Below, one piece after another: positions 63,016-64,000 of a stretch of DNA of 64,000 nucleotides. The notes beneath the pieces are model-generated. The model was not told the origin of the DNA. It saw only the letters and a list, made by a program, of their open reading frames with translations, and ran no database searches. The stretch covers positions 124,001 through 188,000 of the forward strand of contig NZ_NJGG01000001.1 of the NCBI RefSeq assembly GCF_002224225.1, in the 5' to 3' direction. The first letter of the stretch is position 1, and each line of letters opens with the position of its first letter. This DNA comes from Polynucleobacter cosmopolitanus (lineage in GTDB: Bacteria; Pseudomonadota; Gammaproteobacteria; Burkholderiales; Burkholderiaceae). Both the position numbers and the translations under genes were made by a program.

Positions 63016-63342
63016 TTAAGCCAAAACAAGCCGAATGGCCGTGAAGGCCAACATCCCCAAGATAATCGTCAAAAGCATGCTTTTTGTGAGCCAAAATGCA
63101 ATGATTGAGCATATTCCGCCCCAAAAGTAAGCTGAATTGATCTCCAACTCATTAGGGCCTTCGGTAAAAAACATCTCAGGAGCAATGATTGCTACCAAAG
63201 CAGCTGCAGGTGCATACCTGAGGGCATTTTGAAGTGTTTCAGACAACTCTATGCGCTCACCCATCAAAAGAAAAAAGCCCCTGGTGATGAATGTGATCAC
63301 GGTCAAACCCAATATCACCGCCCAAATTTCAAACGAGCTCAA
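63016..63342 (-). CDS. azlD: AzlD family branched-chain amino acid exporter subunit
   Basis: Small membrane partner of AzlC in the LIV-E branched-chain amino acid exporter family. The 108-residue protein has about four membrane segments and the family pattern TFITRGFFLLMGERIELSE followed by ALRYAPAAALVAIIAPE. Its ATG overlaps the azlC stop by 4 bases. The substrate is inferred from the family. Confidence 0.88.
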   Translation of the reverse strand: MSSFEIWAVILGLTVITFITRGFFLLMGERIELSETLQNALRYAPAAALVAIIAPEMFFTEGPNELEINSAYFWGGICSIIAFWLTKSMLLTIILGMLAFTAIRLVLA

Positions 63343-64000
63343 GTGGCACCCCCTTCTCTTTTGATGAAGCGGTCACACATGATTCCAACAAAAATAGCCA
63401 CAACAACTGCCAAAACAATGCTGAGCTTGTAGGGTAAATCATTGGCCAATAGAGCCACCAATAAAGCAGATAAAGCTGCCAAACGCGCAGATAGTTGATC
63501 GAGCATTGGCAACAAAATAGCTATCAGGGCCAAGGTTCCGGCAAAGCCCAAACCCCAAGAGTCTGGGACTGCTCCAGCAACAAAAATACCCGTCAAAGAT
63601 CCGATTTGCCAGATCGACCAATTGGTCAAAGACATGCCCAAGAAAAACGGCAAGTGAGATGGGTCTTTTTGGTATTTTGGGAATCTAGACATGAACAACG
63701 CAAAATTCAAATCGCCGTTCAAGTAGCCCAACACCGATCTTTTCCAAAAACTTCTATTTTTGAAATAGGGCTGAATGCCAGCACTGAAAACGACGAATCT
63801 CAAGTTCACAATGATGGCAGTGACAAAAATAGTCCAAAGAGGAAAATCGCCCGCAATCAGGGGTAAAGCTGCTAATTGGGCAGAGGCGGCGTAAACCAAG
63901 AAAGACATACCAATGGCTTGGGCGGTGCTCAAGCTTGATTCAGCCATGGCCATGCCGGTCACGAGTGCCCAAGTGAAGATCGCAAAACCAGCTTTTGACA
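63339..64000 (-). CDS. azlC: AzlC family branched-chain amino acid exporter subunit, 5' end outside the window
   Basis: Main membrane subunit of the AzlCD exporter. Several membrane segments are visible, with the family opening GMAMAESSLSTAQAIGMSFL and YAASAQLAALPLI and the later RFVVFSAGIQPYF. A GTG at 63962 is in frame, but the frame stays open to the window edge and the residues before it (AGFAIFTWALVTG) continue the conserved N-terminal pattern, so the true start lies beyond 64000. Coupled to azlD by a 4-base overlap. Confidence 0.88.
   Translation of the reverse strand, partial: SKAGFAIFTWALVTGMAMAESSLSTAQAIGMSFLVYAASAQLAALPLIAGDFPLWTIFVTAIIVNLRFVVFSAGIQPYFKNRSFWKRSVLGYLNGDLNFALFMSRFPKYQKDPSHLPFFLGMSLTNWSIWQIGSLTGIFVAGAVPDSWGLGFAGTLALIAILLPMLDQLSARLAALSALLVALLANDLPYKLSIVLAVVVAIFVGIMCDRFIKREGGAT

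Overview
The window reads as a compact, house-keeping stretch of a betaproteobacterial chromosome. Gene order (hda-pcnB-folK-panB; hrcA-hemH-grpE-dnaK-dnaJ; recG-oxyR-ubiA; queA-tgt-yajC-secDF; pgk-pyk-fba-purC-purE-purK-sua5) is that of Burkholderiales. The moderate, rather AT-rich base composition and short intergenic gaps suggest a small-genome freshwater relative such as Polynucleobacter; this placement is an inference from gene order and composition, not from a search. No rRNA, tRNA, insertion sequence, prophage or CRISPR array was recognised.

Layout. 1-5169 (+): AI-2E-type permease (cut by the window edge), hda, a HAD phosphatase, pcnB, folK, panB. 5166-11092 (-): hrcA-hemH-grpE-dnaK-dnaJ, with clear sigma-32 promoters in front of grpE and dnaK. 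11136-13711 (+): nadK, recN. 13700-16504 (-): glnE. 16549-24285 (+): yhdP, a Nit-type amidase, tldD, then an aromatic-rich leader peptide plus terminator that forms an attenuator in front of a DAHP synthase gene. 24338-24910 (-): cobalamin adenosyltransferase. 24968-30398 (+): glycolate oxidase glcDEF, yggS, proC. 30424-34271 (-): recG-oxyR-ubiA. 34304-39701 (+): queA-tgt-yajC-secD-secF. 39805-40610 (-): a TerC-family membrane protein under a yybP-ykoY (manganese) riboswitch. 40686-43408 (-): purB-waaA. 43487-44098 (+): a glutathione S-transferase. 44127-45251 (-): mnmA. 45395-48304 (+): pntAA-pntAB-pntB. 48418-48591 (+): an unrecognised 57-residue basic protein. 48670-50636 (-): groES-groEL behind a perfect CIRCE element and overlapping sigma-70/sigma-32 promoters. 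50919-53972 (+): a signalling cassette. 54014-55576 (+): dacB. 55556-62949 (-): pgk-pyk-fba-purC-purE-purK-sua5. 63016-64000 (-): azlC-azlD, with azlC running off the window.

How it fits together. Protein quality control dominates the regulation: HrcA is encoded here and its CIRCE target lies in front of groES, while grpE and dnaK carry RpoH promoters without CIRCE, so the two chaperone systems share heat-shock sigma control but differ in HrcA control. The least ordinary locus is 50919-53972: a degenerate EAL-domain protein that has lost its catalytic residues, a BvgA/EvgA-like response regulator and a membrane-anchored phosphorelay kinase with no sensor domain. It resembles a stripped-down bvgAS-bvgR arrangement. 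Other points of interest are the aroG attenuator, helically phased repeats and an inverted repeat at the grpE promoter, and several genes whose -10 box lies 6-7 bases before the start codon, suggesting leaderless mRNAs.
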